Below are positions 1 through 10,177 of a stretch of DNA of 64,000 bases, piece by piece (the stretch's first letter is position 1; every line of letters starts with the position of its first letter). The DNA is from an uncultured Pelagibacteraceae bacterium (GTDB taxonomy: Bacteria > Pseudomonadota > Alphaproteobacteria > Pelagibacterales > Pelagibacteraceae). The notes under the pieces were generated by a model. That model made no database searches and was not told the DNA's origin. It worked only from the letters and a program-made list of their open reading frames with translations. The stretch lies in NCBI GenBank assembly GCA_902591755.1, contig CACJBX010000003.1, forward strand, positions 1 through 64,000, in the 5' to 3' direction. Both the position numbers and the translations under genes were made by a program.

Positions 1-1585
1 TTACTATGATATTTATATAGTCATTTATTAATTGAATTTCTACATTGATTTTCTTTTGAAAATTGCCCATTTTTTCACTTTTCTCTTTTAGACTTTCAAT
101 TGAATTTTTAAATAGGTTTATAAAAACTCTATTTAGTTGCTCAATATCACTATTAACAAAATAAACTTTTTCAGACACAAAATTAATATCAATATCTTTA
201 TCATTGGTTTTCATTAAGTTTATTGAATCTTTAATAATTTTATTGAGCTCATTTTTCTTAAAAATAGGTTTTGGCATTCTTGCGAAATCAGAAAATTCAT
301 TTACAAGTTTTTCAATAAGTTTGATTTGTTTATTAATTATTTTAATTTTTTCTAAAAAAGCCTTTTTATTTTTCTCATCGAACAATTCAGAATATTTCTT
401 TTTAAGACTGTCAATTATGAGTTGAATGGGTGTAAGGGGATTTTTTATTTCATGTGCTATTTTTCTTGCAACACTTTCCCATGCTTCATGTCTTTCATTG
501 GCTATAAGTTTGTTTTGTTGATACTTTAATCTATCAATCATCTGATTAAAATTTTTGTTCAGAACTTCTAGTTCTTTATCAGTTTTAATTTCGGGAACTT
601 TTGAATCTAAATTTCCCTTTCCAATATTAGTTGATGCTGAAATTAAGTTATTTATAGACAAAAAGAATCTTGATGAAAATCTAACTGCTATAGAAATCGA
701 CAAAAATAAAAGGAGAGTAACTATTATTATATAGATAATAGCAAATGAAAATTTAATTCCTGTTCTTTTATCCTGAACAGTATAATAAAAATCTAAGGCC
801 TCACTTGACTCAGTTAAGTATTGAGAAATTTTTGGGTCTAAATATTTTATTATATAAATGTAAGCATTATCAAAGTTTGCTAACCTCATTAAGGCTGCAG
901 AAGTATTTTTATAGGCATCTAATATTTTCAATGGTCTTTCATCGTTAAGCACCATCTTTAATTGTTCTTTAGAAGGTGGTATGTATCGCATTTTATTTTT
1001 ATCAGTTGACATAAGTAATTTACCAGTATTATCAATTAGAAAAATTGCATCTAATTTTCTTACTATTTTTTGTGAATTTAAATAATTTTCAAATCTTTTT
1101 TTGTTTTCATTATAAATAAAAACATTTTTATTCAGATCGAAAGCTGCCAAAATAATATCAGACTCAACTTTATTTCTGACTGTACTAACGTAATTAACAG
1201 CTAATTGATATGAATTACTTACAGCAGTAGTAATTTTTTTATCAAAATATTTTTCGAGTGCAAAAGAAAATAAAAATAAAGAAAAAACAGATATCAAAAT
1301 AGATGGTATTAAAGTGAATAAAGAAAAGAAGGTTATATATTTCCTATTTGCTCTTGATCCTTCTATCGCTATCTCATTTTTGATGGAATTTTTAATCTCA
1401 ATAAAAATCATAGAGAAAAAAACTAGTAATAATAAAATATTTGATACTAACAAATATTGTAAATTCTGATCTGTAAGTTCAATAAAACTCTTATCAATGA
1501 AAGTTAAAAACGTTAAAAAACCTAGAAATAGTGTAATTATAAATATTAAAATAATAAAAATATTTTTTCTTATAAATTTAAGCAT
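1..1585 (-). CDS. ntrY: NtrY-type sensor histidine kinase (partial, N-terminal 528 residues)
   Basis: Membrane sensor kinase of a two-component system; the family partner is the NtrX response regulator, which would lie beyond the window edge. Translating from ATG at 1585 gives two N-terminal membrane helices (about residues 5-25 and 44-64), a third near 90, a periplasmic sensor region of about 130 residues, a further helix and a HAMP-like linker, then the H-box IAHEIKNPLTPI with His at residue 378, typical of NtrY. An N-box (NLFKNSIES) is visible near residue 505. The ATP-binding G-boxes are cut off by the window start. The linker runs straight into the H-box, leaving no room for the PAS domain usual in NtrY. 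The start lies 33 bp from divergent ispDF. The family call is secure; the signal sensed is unknown. Confidence 0.88.
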   Translation of the reverse strand, partial: MLKFIRKNIFIILIFIITLFLGFLTFLTFIDKSFIELTDQNLQYLLVSNILLLLVFFSMIFIEIKNSIKNEIAIEGSRANRKYITFFSLFTLIPSILISVFSLFLFSFALEKYFDKKITTAVSNSYQLAVNYVSTVRNKVESDIILAAFDLNKNVFIYNENKKRFENYLNSQKIVRKLDAIFLIDNTGKLLMSTDKNKMRYIPPSKEQLKMVLNDERPLKILDAYKNTSAALMRLANFDNAYIYIIKYLDPKISQYLTESSEALDFYYTVQDKRTGIKFSFAIIYIIIVTLLLFLSISIAVRFSSRFFLSINNLISASTNIGKGNLDSKVPEIKTDKELEVLNKNFNQMIDRLKYQQNKLIANERHEAWESVARKIAHEIKNPLTPIQLIIDSLKKKYSELFDEKNKKAFLEKIKIINKQIKLIEKLVNEFSDFARMPKPIFKKNELNKIIKDSINLMKTNDKDIDINFVSEKVYFVNSDIEQLNRVFINLFKNSIESLKEKSEKMGNFQKKINVEIQLINDYINIIV

Positions 1586-1618
1586 AATAATGTAGTACTT
1601 TAAAGTTCACCATAATAT

Positions 1619-2734
1619 ATGAGTAATTGTTTTATAATATTAGCTGCTGGAAAAAGTAATAGATTTATTTCCAAAACTCCAAAACCATATATTAAATATA
1701 AAGGTGATATACTAATTAATCATTCCATAAATAAGGCAATTTTATCAAAAAAATTCTCAAAAATCGTTGTAGCAATCAATAAAGGTCATAAAAAATACGT
1801 AAAAAAATTGAATAAAAATAAAGTTCACTTTATAGAAGGGGGAAAATCTAGGGCCGATTCTTCGAGATTATCTTTGAAATACCTATCCAAATTTAAGTTC
1901 AAAAATGTGTTAATACATGACGCTGCAAGACCAAACTTTTCAATAAATTTAGTAAATAAACTCTTAAAAAATCTTAAAAAATTTGATTGCGTTGTCCCAG
2001 TTCTGAAGACTACAAGTTCTATTAAAACTATTAAAAATAAAAAAATTTTAAATCTAGATCGTAACAAAATTTTTTTATCACAAACACCTCAAGCTTTTAA
2101 TTTTAAAAAAATATTTGAGCTTCAAAAAAAAAATAATTCAAAAATAACCGATGACGCTTCATTGTTTATCAATAACTCAAACAGAATAAAAATGATAAAA
2201 GGGGAAGAGAAAAATATTAAAATTACAACAAAAAATGATATCAAAGAAAACTTAAAATATTATTTTGGTTTAGGTTTTGATGTACATAGACTAGTTAAAA
2301 ACAAAAAAATGTACCTTGGTGGTCTCAAAATTAATTCAAAATTTGGAACCTTAGGACATTCTGATGGTGATCCAGTTCTACACGCGATTACCGACTCAAT
2401 CCTTGGTGCATGCAGAAAGGGTGATATAGGAGAAAAGTTTTCAGATCAAGATATGAAATTCAAAAATATAAGATCAACAATTTTATTGAGTAAAGTTATT
2501 AAAGAAATAGAAAAAAATGAATTTTTCATTAATAATTTAGACATAAATATAATAACTCAGGCCCCAAAAATAAGTAAATATAAAAAGAGAATGATTTTGA
2601 TGATATCTAAATTGTGTAAAATAAAAAAAGATCAAATCAATATCAAGGGGAAAACAGCAGAAAAACTTGGTGTGATAGGAAAGGAAAAAGCTATTGCGTG
2701 TGAAGTGATATCATCAGTTTATAAATATGAATAA
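1619..2734 (+). CDS. ispDF: Bifunctional IspD/IspF (MEP isoprenoid pathway)
   Basis: Fusion of 2-C-methyl-D-erythritol 4-phosphate cytidylyltransferase (IspD) and 2-C-methyl-D-erythritol 2,4-cyclodiphosphate synthase (IspF), two steps of isopentenyl diphosphate synthesis in the cytoplasm. Residues 1 to about 213 are IspD, with the CTP-binding start LAAGKSNRF at 8-16 and DAARP at 101-105. Residues about 214-371 are IspF, with GFDVHRL (metal ligands Asp221 and His223) and GHSDGDPVLH (His255). The fused form is common in alphaproteobacteria. It heads a three-gene plus-strand operon; its last 8 nt overlap pgpA. The pathway's dxr lies in the same window at 24512. No shortening or missing motif was seen. 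Confidence 0.95.
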   Translation: MSNCFIILAAGKSNRFISKTPKPYIKYKGDILINHSINKAILSKKFSKIVVAINKGHKKYVKKLNKNKVHFIEGGKSRADSSRLSLKYLSKFKFKNVLIHDAARPNFSINLVNKLLKNLKKFDCVVPVLKTTSSIKTIKNKKILNLDRNKIFLSQTPQAFNFKKIFELQKKNNSKITDDASLFINNSNRIKMIKGEEKNIKITTKNDIKENLKYYFGLGFDVHRLVKNKKMYLGGLKINSKFGTLGHSDGDPVLHAITDSILGACRKGDIGEKFSDQDMKFKNIRSTILLSKVIKEIEKNEFFINNLDINIITQAPKISKYKKRMILMISKLCKIKKDQINIKGKTAEKLGVIGKEKAIACEVISSVYKYE

Positions 2735-3227
2735 AAAAATTGGAAAACTAATTGTTACAATGTTTGGTGTTGGTCTGATAAAATATTTTCCTGGAACTTT
2801 TGCTTCCTTTGTAACAGCTTCAATATATTGTTTTTTTTATTTAATTAAGATAAATTATTTTTTATTATTACTATTAAACCTTTTTTTATTTATTTACTCG
2901 GTTTGGATGATAGATAATTTAAAAGGTGAATATTCGGAAATAGACGCAAAAGAGATCGTGATTGATGAATTTTTGGGTCAATCTATACCAATTCTCTTTT
3001 TTTATATAATTTTTTATGAAGGGTCAGTATCAAACACTTTTTTTTTTATAATAGTTTTTTTATCATTTGTTGGTTTTCGTTTTTTTGATATTTTAAAACC
3101 TTATCCAATTAATCATGTGGATAAGAATATGAAAAACGGTTTAGGTGTTATCTTGGATGATCTTATAGCAGGTCTCTTCACCCTAATAGTATTATATATT
3201 TGTATAATTTTTTATGGTCAAATTTAG
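2727..3227 (+). CDS. pgpA: Phosphatidylglycerophosphatase A
   Basis: Dephosphorylates phosphatidylglycerol phosphate to phosphatidylglycerol in the inner membrane. The 166-residue protein has the PgpA signature: IVIDEFLGQ near residue 73, FRFFDILKPYPI near 115 and LGVILDDLIAG near 142. Several hydrophobic segments fit an integral membrane protein. N-terminal GxGLIKYFPGTFAS is also typical. It overlaps ispDF by 8 nt and the downstream CinA-C gene by 14 nt, so the three genes are very probably co-transcribed and translationally coupled. Confidence 0.92.
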   Translation: MNKKIGKLIVTMFGVGLIKYFPGTFASFVTASIYCFFYLIKINYFLLLLLNLFLFIYSVWMIDNLKGEYSEIDAKEIVIDEFLGQSIPILFFYIIFYEGSVSNTFFFIIVFLSFVGFRFFDILKPYPINHVDKNMKNGLGVILDDLIAGLFTLIVLYICIIFYGQI

Positions 3228-3684
3228 TAAATTAATCAAGAAATTAAAAAAAAAAAAATTAAAGATTAGTTTTGCTGAGTCTTGCACTGGTGGATTACTA
3301 GCTCAATCTATAACCTCTATAAGTGGAGCTTCAAAGGTATTTAATTTGAGTGTTGTTACTTATTCAAATAAATCGAAAAGTTCAATTCTTAATGTGCCAA
3401 AAAAAATAATTAATAAATTTGGTGCTGTAAGTGAAGAATGTTGCCTTAGTATGTTAAAAAATTTAGCAAAAATAAGCAAAAGTCAAATAAATGTGTCTAT
3501 TACTGGAATAGCTGGACCTAAGGGTGGCTCTAAGTTTAAACCAGTGGGTCTTGTTTTCATTGGAATTAAATATAAAGGTAAAAACAATATTTATAAATAT
3601 TTGTTTGCAAATAAAACAAGGAGATCTATTCAAAATGCAAGTGCAAAAGCCGTGGTAAATAATTTACTAAACCTTATTAAATAA
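3214..3684 (+). CDS. pncC: CinA C-terminal domain amidase (NMN deamidase, PncC type)
   Basis: Stand-alone CinA C-terminal domain, a family whose characterised members hydrolyse nicotinamide mononucleotide to nicotinate mononucleotide in pyridine nucleotide recycling. Diagnostic motifs are AESCTGGLLAQSIT near residues 22-35, a VTYSN segment near 49, VSEECC near 73, and ITGIAGPKGG near 96 followed by KPVGLVFIG. The 156 residues match the usual stand-alone length. It is last in the ispDF-pgpA operon and overlaps pgpA by 14 nt. Its 3' end overlaps the 3' end of the convergent ratA-like gene by 18 nt. Activity on NMN is inferred from the family. Confidence 0.88.
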   Translation: MVKFSKLIKKLKKKKLKISFAESCTGGLLAQSITSISGASKVFNLSVVTYSNKSKSSILNVPKKIINKFGAVSEECCLSMLKNLAKISKSQINVSITGIAGPKGGSKFKPVGLVFIGIKYKGKNNIYKYLFANKTRRSIQNASAKAVVNNLLNLIK

Positions 3685-4116
3685 TTTCTCTGCCCTACTT
3701 TGGAACGCATCAGCAATTTTATCAAGACCGTATTTAAATGATTTATTCATAAAAATATTTAAGAATTTATTTTTTAATTCAAAATCCAGATCAAAAGTTA
3801 CCTCTGTAAAATTCTCTTTTTGATCAAATTTCCACTTATTCTCTAAATATTTTAAAGGTCCTTCAATATTTTTTACGTAAATAATACTCTCCTTTTTATC
3901 AAATTTAACATCACTCTTATAAGTGTCTTTAAAAGGACCTTTGCCAATTGTTAAGTCAGCCTCGATATATTGGAAATTACCCGCAGACTCATCTTTATAT
4001 ATGTGAGCATTTAAACAATATGGAATAAATTTTGGGTATTCTTCAATATTGAGAACAAGATCGATTAAATCTTTTTTGGAACAATTAATGTTTCTCTTTA
4101 TCGAAGCTTTTGGCAT
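3667..4116 (-). CDS. RatA/COQ10-like START-domain protein
   Basis: A 149-residue polyketide-cyclase/START-fold protein of the RatA/Coq10 family. In eukaryotes and many alphaproteobacteria the family binds ubiquinone or its precursors and supports respiration; E. coli RatA has also been described as affecting ribosomal subunit association. The family start is clear (a K-rich strand, then [15 protein letters not shown] around residues 21-35), with the [14 protein letters not shown] strand and a C-terminal amphipathic helix. The start codon lies inside the end of lipA (32 nt overlap), so it is coupled to lipA, an arrangement common in alphaproteobacteria. The complex I genes in this window make a quinone role plausible, but that is inference. 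Confidence 0.82.
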   Translation of the reverse strand: MPKASIKRNINCSKKDLIDLVLNIEEYPKFIPYCLNAHIYKDESAGNFQYIEADLTIGKGPFKDTYKSDVKFDKKESIIYVKNIEGPLKYLENKWKFDQKENFTEVTFDLDFELKNKFLNIFMNKSFKYGLDKIADAFQSRAEKLFNKV

Positions 4117-5035
4117 TAGAAGTTATTCTTTTTTTTTTCAATTTAGCAAAGTCTTCGTCTGCATGATAAGACGATCTTGTTAGTGGAGACGAAGATACTA
4201 ATAGAAAACCTTTTGCTTTAGCGATAACTTCTAAATCTTTAAATTCACTTGGATCATAGTATCGTTTAAGTGGAAAGTGCTTAACAGATGGTTGTAAATA
4301 CTGTCCGATTGTTAAAAAATCAACATTAGCAGATCTTAAATCGTCCATAACTTGTAAAATTTCATCCTTTGTTTCACCCATGCCAACCATTATTCCAGAT
4401 TTGGTAAAAGTTTCCTGATTTATTTGTTTAGCGTTTTTTAATAGTTCAAGAGATGAAAAATATCTAGATCCAGGTCTTACCTTTAAGTATAAACTTGGAA
4501 CAGTTTCGATATTATGATTAAAAACATCTGGCATTGCTTCCAAAACTCTTTTGTAGGCTTCTCCCTTTCTTAAAAAATCAGGAGTTAAAACTTCAATTGT
4601 TGTTTCTGGATTAGCTTCTCTTGTAGACTTGATAGTTTCATAAAAATGATTTGAGCCACCATCTTTGAGATCATCTCTATCAACAGAGGTAATTACTACA
4701 TGACGCAAGTTCAATCTTTTTACCGCCAAGGCTATTTTTTTTGGTTCAAAAGGGTCCAATTTTTCTGGTCTTCCAGTTTTAACATCACAAAATGCACATG
4801 CTCTTGTACATGTGTCCCCCATAATCATAAAAGTTGCATGTCTTTTGCTCCAACATTCAGTAATGTTTGGACAATTTGCTTCCTCACAAACTGTAACTAA
4901 TTTTTGTTGATTGACTATACTTTTTGTAAGAAAAAATTCTTTACTGTTTAAAAGTTTTGACTTAATCCAAGCTGGTTTTTTTTTAATTGGATTAATTTGA
5001 TTTTTTTGTTTTTCTGGATGCCTGATTTTATTCAT
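4085..5035 (-). CDS. lipA: Lipoyl synthase
   Basis: Radical-SAM enzyme that inserts two sulfurs into octanoylated lipoyl domains of 2-oxoacid dehydrogenases and the glycine cleavage H protein. Both cluster motifs are intact: the auxiliary cluster [12 protein letters not shown] (Cys50, 55, 61) and the radical-SAM motif CTRACAFC (Cys76, 80, 83). An in-frame ATG exists at 5077, but the start at 5035 is preferred because it gives the usual 316-residue length and an 8-nt overlap with the ftsB-like stop. The extra 14 residues would only re-read the upstream gene. It overlaps the ratA-like gene by 32 nt. The pyruvate dehydrogenase genes often found just upstream in alphaproteobacteria are absent here. 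Confidence 0.95.
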   Translation of the reverse strand: MNKIRHPEKQKNQINPIKKKPAWIKSKLLNSKEFFLTKSIVNQQKLVTVCEEANCPNITECWSKRHATFMIMGDTCTRACAFCDVKTGRPEKLDPFEPKKIALAVKRLNLRHVVITSVDRDDLKDGGSNHFYETIKSTREANPETTIEVLTPDFLRKGEAYKRVLEAMPDVFNHNIETVPSLYLKVRPGSRYFSSLELLKNAKQINQETFTKSGIMVGMGETKDEILQVMDDLRSANVDFLTIGQYLQPSVKHFPLKRYYDPSEFKDLEVIAKAKGFLLVSSSPLTRSSYHADEDFAKLKKKRITSNAKSFDKEKH

Positions 5036-5324
5036 TTTCAACAATATAGGTATTCTCACCTTTTTTTCCAACGACAAATTTGTCCCTTATTAAAATTTCA
5101 AGGTAATCTTTGTCTAAATTCTCACCAATAAGACTATTAATTTTTTTCACCTTTGTTATTTCATTAGTTAAAAACAGTTTTTTCTTTAATAGATTTTCAA
5201 ATTGATCTTTTTTATCTAGATACGCAAATAATCCTCTGTTACCCCCAAGTAAATTTAATGAAAAATAAATAATTAATATTATTGGAAGTATAAATATAAT
5301 ATTTTTTTTAATAAAATTTATCAT
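5028..5324 (-). CDS. ftsB: FtsB/DivIC-like septum formation initiator
   Basis: Small bitopic division protein of 98 residues: short cytoplasmic start, one membrane helix (about residues 8-26), then a coiled-coil stretch (about 33-65) and a short C-terminal tail containing [20 protein letters not shown], as in the FtsB/DivIC family. The family bridges FtsL and FtsQ in the divisome. Its position directly after eno (4-nt ATGA overlap) is the classical alphaproteobacterial and gammaproteobacterial location and supports the call despite low sequence conservation. Its stop overlaps the lipA start. Confidence 0.85.
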   Translation of the reverse strand: MINFIKKNIIFILPIILIIYFSLNLLGGNRGLFAYLDKKDQFENLLKKKLFLTNEITKVKKINSLIGENLDKDYLEILIRDKFVVGKKGENTYIVENE

Positions 5325-6577
5325 TTCAATTTAGCCATATTTTTACTTTTTATAAGGTCAGCTTCTATTCTCAATAACTGATTAAATTTTGCAACCCTTT
5401 CTGATCTACATAATGAGCCAGTTTTTATTTGATTTGAATTAGTTCCAACTGCTAAATCAGATATAAATGTATCTTCTGAGTCGCCTGATCTATGAGAAAT
5501 GATAGTTGTATAACCTATATTTTGGGCAAATCTTATAACATCTAAGGTTTCAGAAACTGTACCGATTTGATTCAGCTTAATTAAAATAGAATTCGATGAT
5601 TGATATAAAAAACCCTTTTTCAATCTTTGAAGATTAGTTACATAAAGATCATCACCCACGATCTGTATTTTTTTTTCTTTTTTATGCAAATCAGACCATG
5701 ATTTCCAATCGTTTTCTGCGAAAGGATCTTCAATAGATTTTATTTTATATCTTTTAATTATTTTTGAGTAGAACAATATTGTATTTTTGTATGAGATATA
5801 TTTTTTTGAATCTATTGCGTATTTATTATTTTTAAAAAGTTCATTTGCAGCAACATCTAAACATATTGATACATCTCTTCCGTTAACAAAACCTGCCTTT
5901 TTTATAGCATTCGAGATTAATTTTAATGCCTCTTCATTTTTTGAAATCATCGGGGCGAAACCACCTTCATCTCCAACAGATGTAGATAAATTTTTACTGA
6001 TAAGTAGTTTTTTCAAGCTTTGTATTACTAAAAAACAAATATTCATTGCCTCACTAAAAGTCCTTGCTTTATCAGGTCTAATCATAAATTCTTGAATTTT
6101 CAAACCATTATTTGCATGGGCACCCCCATTGATGATATTCATAAGTGGAAAAGGTAACTTAAAATTTTTTTTAATCAAAAAGTTTTTATACAATGGTATT
6201 TTTTTCATCTTTGCTGATAATTTTTTAACGGCAATAGAAACAGATAAAATTGCATTTGCACCTATTTTATTTTTTTGCTTCGTTCCATCTAATTTTATAA
6301 GAATTGAGTCAATCAGTTCTTGATTATGAACATTTTTATTTACAATTTTTTTTGAAATTATTTTATTTACATTTGATACAGCAGAAAAAACACTTTTTCC
6401 TAAATATTTTTTATTTGTGACATCCCTTTTTTCAAATGCTTCATATGAACCAGTCGATGCGCCTGAAGGACAAATAGCTTTTGAAGAAACTTTTCCACAA
6501 AATATTTCTGTTTCAATTGTTGGCATGCCTCTACTATCAAATATTTGCCTTGAAACTACTTTTGTAATTTTTGACAT
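5321..6577 (-). CDS. eno: Enolase
   Basis: Converts 2-phosphoglycerate to phosphoenolpyruvate in glycolysis and gluconeogenesis. 418 residues, slightly short of the usual 425-435. The family motifs are present: the N-terminal SRQIFDSRGMPTIE, SGASTG, NIINGGAHANN, SVGDEGGFAP, the metal-binding ED of KSIEDPFAE and GDDLY, the catalytic Lys in ILIKLNQIGT, and SHRSGDSEDTFISDLAV. It lies between kdsA (11-nt gap) and the ftsB-like gene (4-nt overlap) in the tpiA-to-ratA run. Confidence 0.97.
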   Translation of the reverse strand: MSKITKVVSRQIFDSRGMPTIETEIFCGKVSSKAICPSGASTGSYEAFEKRDVTNKKYLGKSVFSAVSNVNKIISKKIVNKNVHNQELIDSILIKLDGTKQKNKIGANAILSVSIAVKKLSAKMKKIPLYKNFLIKKNFKLPFPLMNIINGGAHANNGLKIQEFMIRPDKARTFSEAMNICFLVIQSLKKLLISKNLSTSVGDEGGFAPMISKNEEALKLISNAIKKAGFVNGRDVSICLDVAANELFKNNKYAIDSKKYISYKNTILFYSKIIKRYKIKSIEDPFAENDWKSWSDLHKKEKKIQIVGDDLYVTNLQRLKKGFLYQSSNSILIKLNQIGTVSETLDVIRFAQNIGYTTIISHRSGDSEDTFISDLAVGTNSNQIKTGSLCRSERVAKFNQLLRIEADLIKSKNMAKLK

Positions 6578-6588
6578 TAAATAATAAC

Positions 6589-7412
6589 TTAGTTTTTAAT
6601 TAGTTTATCAATCTCAAGTAACTTATTTACCAAGCTATCCATTTCATTCAATGGAACCATATTTGGACCATCAGACGGAGCATTATCTGGATCTTGATGT
6701 GTTTCAATAAAAACAGCAGCTATTCCAACAGCAACTGCCGCTCTTGATAAGTGAGAAACAAATTTTCTTTCACCCCCGCTCTTATCACCCATTCCTCCCG
6801 GTTGTTGAACTGAGTGAGTTGCATCGAAAACTATAGGATACCCCGTTTGAGCCATTATTGGTATTGATCTCATATCAGAAACTAATGTGTTATAACCAAA
6901 ACTCGCCCCTCTTTCCGTTATTAAGATTTTGCTATTACCTGTGTCTGATATTTTCTTTACTACATTTGACATATCCCATGGAGCAAGAAATTGACCTTTT
7001 TTAACATTAATAACCTTATTTGTTTTAGCGGCAGCTACTAACAAATCAGTTTGTCTGCATAAAAAAGCTGGAATTTGGAGGACATCAACATGATTTGCAA
7101 CAATAGAACATTGCTCTGCATTGTGAATGTCAGTAAGAATTGGAACATTTAATTGTTTTTTAATTTCATCAAATATTGGTAAAGATTTTTCTAGACCTGC
7201 CCCTCTTTTGCTTTTAAGACTAGTTCTGTTGGCTTTATCAAAAGATGTTTTGTAAATAAAACCTATATTATATTTTTTAGAAATTTCTGATATTTTTCCT
7301 GCCATATCAAGAGCATGTTGCTCGTTCTCAAGTTGACATGGTCCTGCAATTAAACATATCTTTTCTTTATTTGAAATTTTTATTCCATCACAATTTACTG
7401 TAATATTTTTCA

Positions 7413-7413
<1 letters not shown>
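6589..7413 (-). CDS. kdsA: 3-deoxy-D-manno-octulosonate 8-phosphate synthase
   Basis: Condenses arabinose 5-phosphate with phosphoenolpyruvate to Kdo-8-phosphate for the lipopolysaccharide core. 274 residues, normal length. Motifs include LIAGPCQLEN at about 20-29, YKTSFDKANRTS near 54, LTDIHNAEQ near 96, the GQFLAPWDM segment, ITERGASFGYN, and FDATHSVQQPGG; the C-terminal IETHQDPDNAPSDGPNM is diagnostic. It overlaps the pyrG stop by one base, and eno, which makes its substrate PEP, follows. The Kdo requirement fits the complete lipid A set elsewhere in the window. Confidence 0.96.
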
Positions 7414-9038
<1,625 letters not shown>

Positions 9039-9069
9039 TTATAAGCTTTTTTTTGTAAAATTAAAAGAA

Positions 9070-9375
9070 TTAATTATTGTTATCAGGTATTTTTGGTGCG
9101 TCTTTATCTAGATTTTCGTCAACTGTATCAATTAATGATTTTTCAGGACTTAATTTTTGATTCGATAGAATAGTCAGACCTAAACTACAAATTATAAATA
9201 ATGTTGCTACAATAGCAGTACTTTTAGTCAAAAAATTTCCTGCAGTTTTGGAAAACATATAACTTTCTTGTGATACACCAATTCCTAATGCGCCACCCTC
9301 TGATTTCTGAAATAAAACGAGAATTACTAAAATAATAGCAAGCACAATGTTTATCGTTAGCAAAATATTTTCCAT
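9070..9375 (-). CDS. secG: SecG preprotein translocase subunit
   Basis: Small auxiliary subunit of the SecYEG protein export channel. 101 residues with two membrane helices (about 3-22 and 55-74) joined by the family loop ILFQKSEGGALGIG near 20-35 and a polar C-terminal tail. It starts 5 nt after the tpiA stop and precedes pyrG, the tpiA-secG-pyrG order conserved in alphaproteobacteria, which strengthens the call for so short a protein. Confidence 0.93.
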   Translation of the reverse strand: MENILLTINIVLAIILVILVLFQKSEGGALGIGVSQESYMFSKTAGNFLTKSTAIVATLFIICSLGLTILSNQKLSPEKSLIDTVDENLDKDAPKIPDNNN

Positions 9376-9380
9376 GGGAA

Positions 9381-10121
9381 CTAATTATACGTTTTTTTTA
9401 CTATATCAATAAATTTTTTAGAGTTTTGGGAAGCTCCACCAATTAAAAAACCATCAAGGTTAGTTATCTTTTTTAAATTTCTTATATTTTCAGGATTTAC
9501 AGATCCACCGTATAAAATTTTTGGTAATTTACCTTTAAATTTTTTTTTAATAAATTCAACCGTTTGTTCAAGTTCATCGATTTTAGGAATTTTTCCAGTG
9601 CCAATTGACCAAACAGGCTCATAAGCAACAAATATATTGGACTTTTTTTTAATCTTTTTTAAACCAAGTTTAATTTGTTTTGATAAAATCGATTTTGTTT
9701 TTTTTTTCTTTTTTTCAGCCAAAGTTTCACCAATACAAAAAATAACTTTTAATTTTGCCTTAATAGCACTTTTAATTTTAAGATTTATAAGTTTGTCTGT
9801 TTCACCTTTTTGTCTATTTTCTGAATGACCTAAAATAACATAATTGGCGCCAGAACTTTTAAGCATTTTTGAATTTACAAAACCTGTATGTGAACCATAA
9901 TCTTCACTTTCATGGCAATTCTGTCCTCCAATATCTATTAAGCAATTTTCAAATTTCTTTAAAAAAGAAGAGATTAAAGTATTTGGGGGACAATAAATTA
10001 ATCTTCCTTTCTTAATTTCTTTAGATTTTGAAAATCTAATAACTTTATTCAGTGTATTTAATGATTTTAAGTTTCCATACATTTTCCAATTAGCTATGAA
10101 ATACATAATTTTATTTGTCAT
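9381..10121 (-). CDS. tpiA: Triosephosphate isomerase
   Basis: Interconverts dihydroxyacetone phosphate and glyceraldehyde 3-phosphate. 246 residues, normal length. The active-site elements are present: N-terminal ANWKM (Asn and Lys), the electrophilic His in VILGHSENR, the base Glu in VAYEPVWSIGTG with its flexible loop, and the phosphate-binding ILYGGSVNPEN. An internal ATG at 10106 (MYFIANWKM) would also give a plausible start. The upstream one is kept because a purine-rich AAAGAA precedes it, but this is undecided. It heads the minus-strand operon ending at the ratA-like gene and is divergent from the PpiD-like gene across 56 bp. Confidence 0.95.
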   Translation of the reverse strand: MTNKIMYFIANWKMYGNLKSLNTLNKVIRFSKSKEIKKGRLIYCPPNTLISSFLKKFENCLIDIGGQNCHESEDYGSHTGFVNSKMLKSSGANYVILGHSENRQKGETDKLINLKIKSAIKAKLKVIFCIGETLAEKKKKKTKSILSKQIKLGLKKIKKKSNIFVAYEPVWSIGTGKIPKIDELEQTVEFIKKKFKGKLPKILYGGSVNPENIRNLKKITNLDGFLIGGASQNSKKFIDIVKKTYN

Positions 10122-10177
10122 AATTCTTTTTTTAATCTATAGATTTGTTTTTATAGATCAATAAATTATCATATATA

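Noticed and set aside
4085-5077. Start of lipA at 5077
   Set aside because: It would overlap the ftsB-like gene by 50 nt; the start at 5035 gives the family length and a short overlap.
10138-10158. Direct repeat TATAGAT at 10138-10144 and 10152-10158 between tpiA and the PpiD-like gene
   Set aside because: Two short A+T-rich heptamers in A+T-rich DNA are expected by chance; no link to a known operator.
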